NCBI GenBank assembly: GCA_963734295.1
Contig: CAVTGS010000027.1
Coordinates: forward strand, 62,001 to 126,000
DNA length: 64,000 nt
DNA from: JAEUMW01 sp963734295
GTDB lineage: Bacteria > Pseudomonadota > Gammaproteobacteria > Burkholderiales > JAEUMW01
Reading direction: 5' to 3'
Below the pieces are notes generated by a model, which made no database searches, was not told the DNA's origin, and saw only the letters and a program-made list of their open reading frames with translations. Every line of letters starts with the position of its first letter. Positions within the stretch are counted from its first letter, which is position 1. The translations under genes were made by a program, and so were the position numbers. Positions 63,391-64,000 of the stretch are shown piece after piece.

Positions 63391-64000
63391 ATGATCACGC
63401 CGCAGAACGGTTTTCTCCCTGAACCCGCGCCGCTGCCGCAGGCGCCGGAAAACCTGCGTCTTTTGCTCCTGGACGACGACAAGCAGCAGCGGGCACGCGT
63501 CTTCAGGCTGGTTCAGGGCAGCGGTCGCGAGATCTTCCAGTGCGGCAGCGTGGCCGAGGCCATCGAGATCCTGGAGGAGAAGCGGATCGATCTCGCGGTC
63601 GTCCACATCCGGCTGCCGAAGCGCACCGGCATGGCTCTCACGAGCTGGATCCGGGAACGGGGCCTCGACCTCCCGGTGATCGTGGTGAGCGGCGACGATT
63701 CGATCGAAGCCGCGCTCGCGGCACTGCGCTGCGGCGCGTTCGAGTACGTCCGCAAGCCGTTCGATGCCGCCCTCCTGCGCCGCACGGTCGACGATGCGCT
63801 GGCGGCGCGCAGGTTCGCTTACGAAAACCGCGCGGCGACCGCGCGCCTGGAACGGTCGGAGCGCCTGCATCGATATCTCGTCGATCGCTCGCCGGATCTC
63901 GTCTTCCTCCTGGATACCGAGGGTCGATTCTGGTTCGTCAACGATCGCTTCACCTCCCTGCTCGGCTTCGAGAAGGACGAGCTCATCGGCACCCATTACA
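63391..64000 (+). CDS. receiver-PAS protein (truncated by window end), phospho-acceptor Asp replaced by His
   Basis: 203 residues visible; the 3' part lies outside. Residues about 22-140 are a response-regulator receiver domain: acidic cluster LLLLDDDKQQ, switch Ser in VIVVSGDD, Lys in YVRKPFD. The position of the phospho-acceptor reads DLAVVHIRLPKRTG, so His 72 stands where Asp is normal. A PAS domain begins near residue 160 (YLVDRSPDLVFLLDTEGRFW, NDRFTSLLGFEKDELIG). A histidine kinase or GGDEF/EAL output domain probably follows. Confidence 0.88.
   Translation, partial: MITPQNGFLPEPAPLPQAPENLRLLLLDDDKQQRARVFRLVQGSGREIFQCGSVAEAIEILEEKRIDLAVVHIRLPKRTGMALTSWIRERGLDLPVIVVSGDDSIEAALAALRCGAFEYVRKPFDAALLRRTVDDALAARRFAYENRAATARLERSERLHRYLVDRSPDLVFLLDTEGRFWFVNDRFTSLLGFEKDELIGTHY

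Noticed and set aside
63146..63394. An 82-codon plus-strand frame before the receiver-PAS gene
   Set aside because: No ribosome site, no family features, and it overlaps the start of the receiver gene.

Overview
The window is high-GC (roughly two thirds G+C) chromosomal DNA from a proteobacterium, most likely a betaproteobacterium. Small families typical of that class are present (DUF3460 at 7.4 kb, DUF1178 at 7.7 kb, DUF3567 at 9.2 kb), and so is the betaproteobacterial order rsmB-DUF3108-purN-purM / hda and the divergent amiC-tsaE / queG block. No rRNA, tRNA, CRISPR array or phage is visible.

Layout. 0-5 kb: a cyclopropane-fatty-acid-synthase-like methyltransferase overlapping a geranylgeranyl-reductase-like flavoprotein, a membrane GGDEF protein, and a class III nucleotide cyclase with an FHA domain that starts on the stop codon of a deleted, frameshifted dtd gene. 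5-19 kb: an SbmA/YddA-type ABC exporter, several small conserved proteins, an HtrA protease, a beta-lactamase-fold hydrolase, an unusual 1175-residue protein (winged helix, very long charged helix, one membrane span, AsmA-like domain), a quinone oxidoreductase, and glpK fused by its start to a truncated ugpQ. 19-27 kb: rpmB-rpmG with a strong terminator, acyl-CoA desaturase, MscS channel, rsmB, DUF3108, purN, purM and hda. 27-34.3 kb is an accessory zone: a HigBA pair, a REP-type transposase relic, a broken RelE with intact XRE antitoxin, two L,D-transpeptidases around an Lpp-like alanine-zipper lipoprotein, two frameshifted enzymes, a VOC protein, and an AT-richer coiA-like gene flanked by two attC-like sites, i.e. 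an integron gene cassette with no integrase in view. 34.8-40.2 kb: mutA-mutB-meaB, all intact. 40-56 kb: a PhoX phosphatase, dadA, a Sel1 protein, a molybdenum hydroxylase (iorA/iorB type) with a MocA-like transferase, amiC, tsaE, queG, gamma-glutamyltransferase, CorA, YbhB and a carotenoid-dehydrogenase-like flavoprotein. 55.7-60.8 kb: glcD, a DUF937 alanine-rich protein, glcE and glcF. 61-64 kb: an old-yellow-enzyme reductase, a GNAT protein and the start of a receiver-PAS protein.

How it works together. The clearest functional modules are methylmalonyl-CoA mutase with its chaperone GTPase, glycolate oxidase GlcDEF, late purine synthesis, the Mo-hydroxylase with its likely cofactor cytidylyltransferase, and the lipoprotein/L,D-transpeptidase group, which looks like a Braun-type tether between outer membrane and peptidoglycan.

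Quality warning. Between about 31 and 56.4 kb at least twenty single-base frameshifts break otherwise well-conserved genes (phoX, iorB, ggt, corA, glcF and others), while 4-27 kb and 57-64 kb show none. That clustering fits residual indel errors in the assembly better than real gene decay. The dtd and ugpQ remnants are different: they lack internal or C-terminal sequence and look like true deletions.
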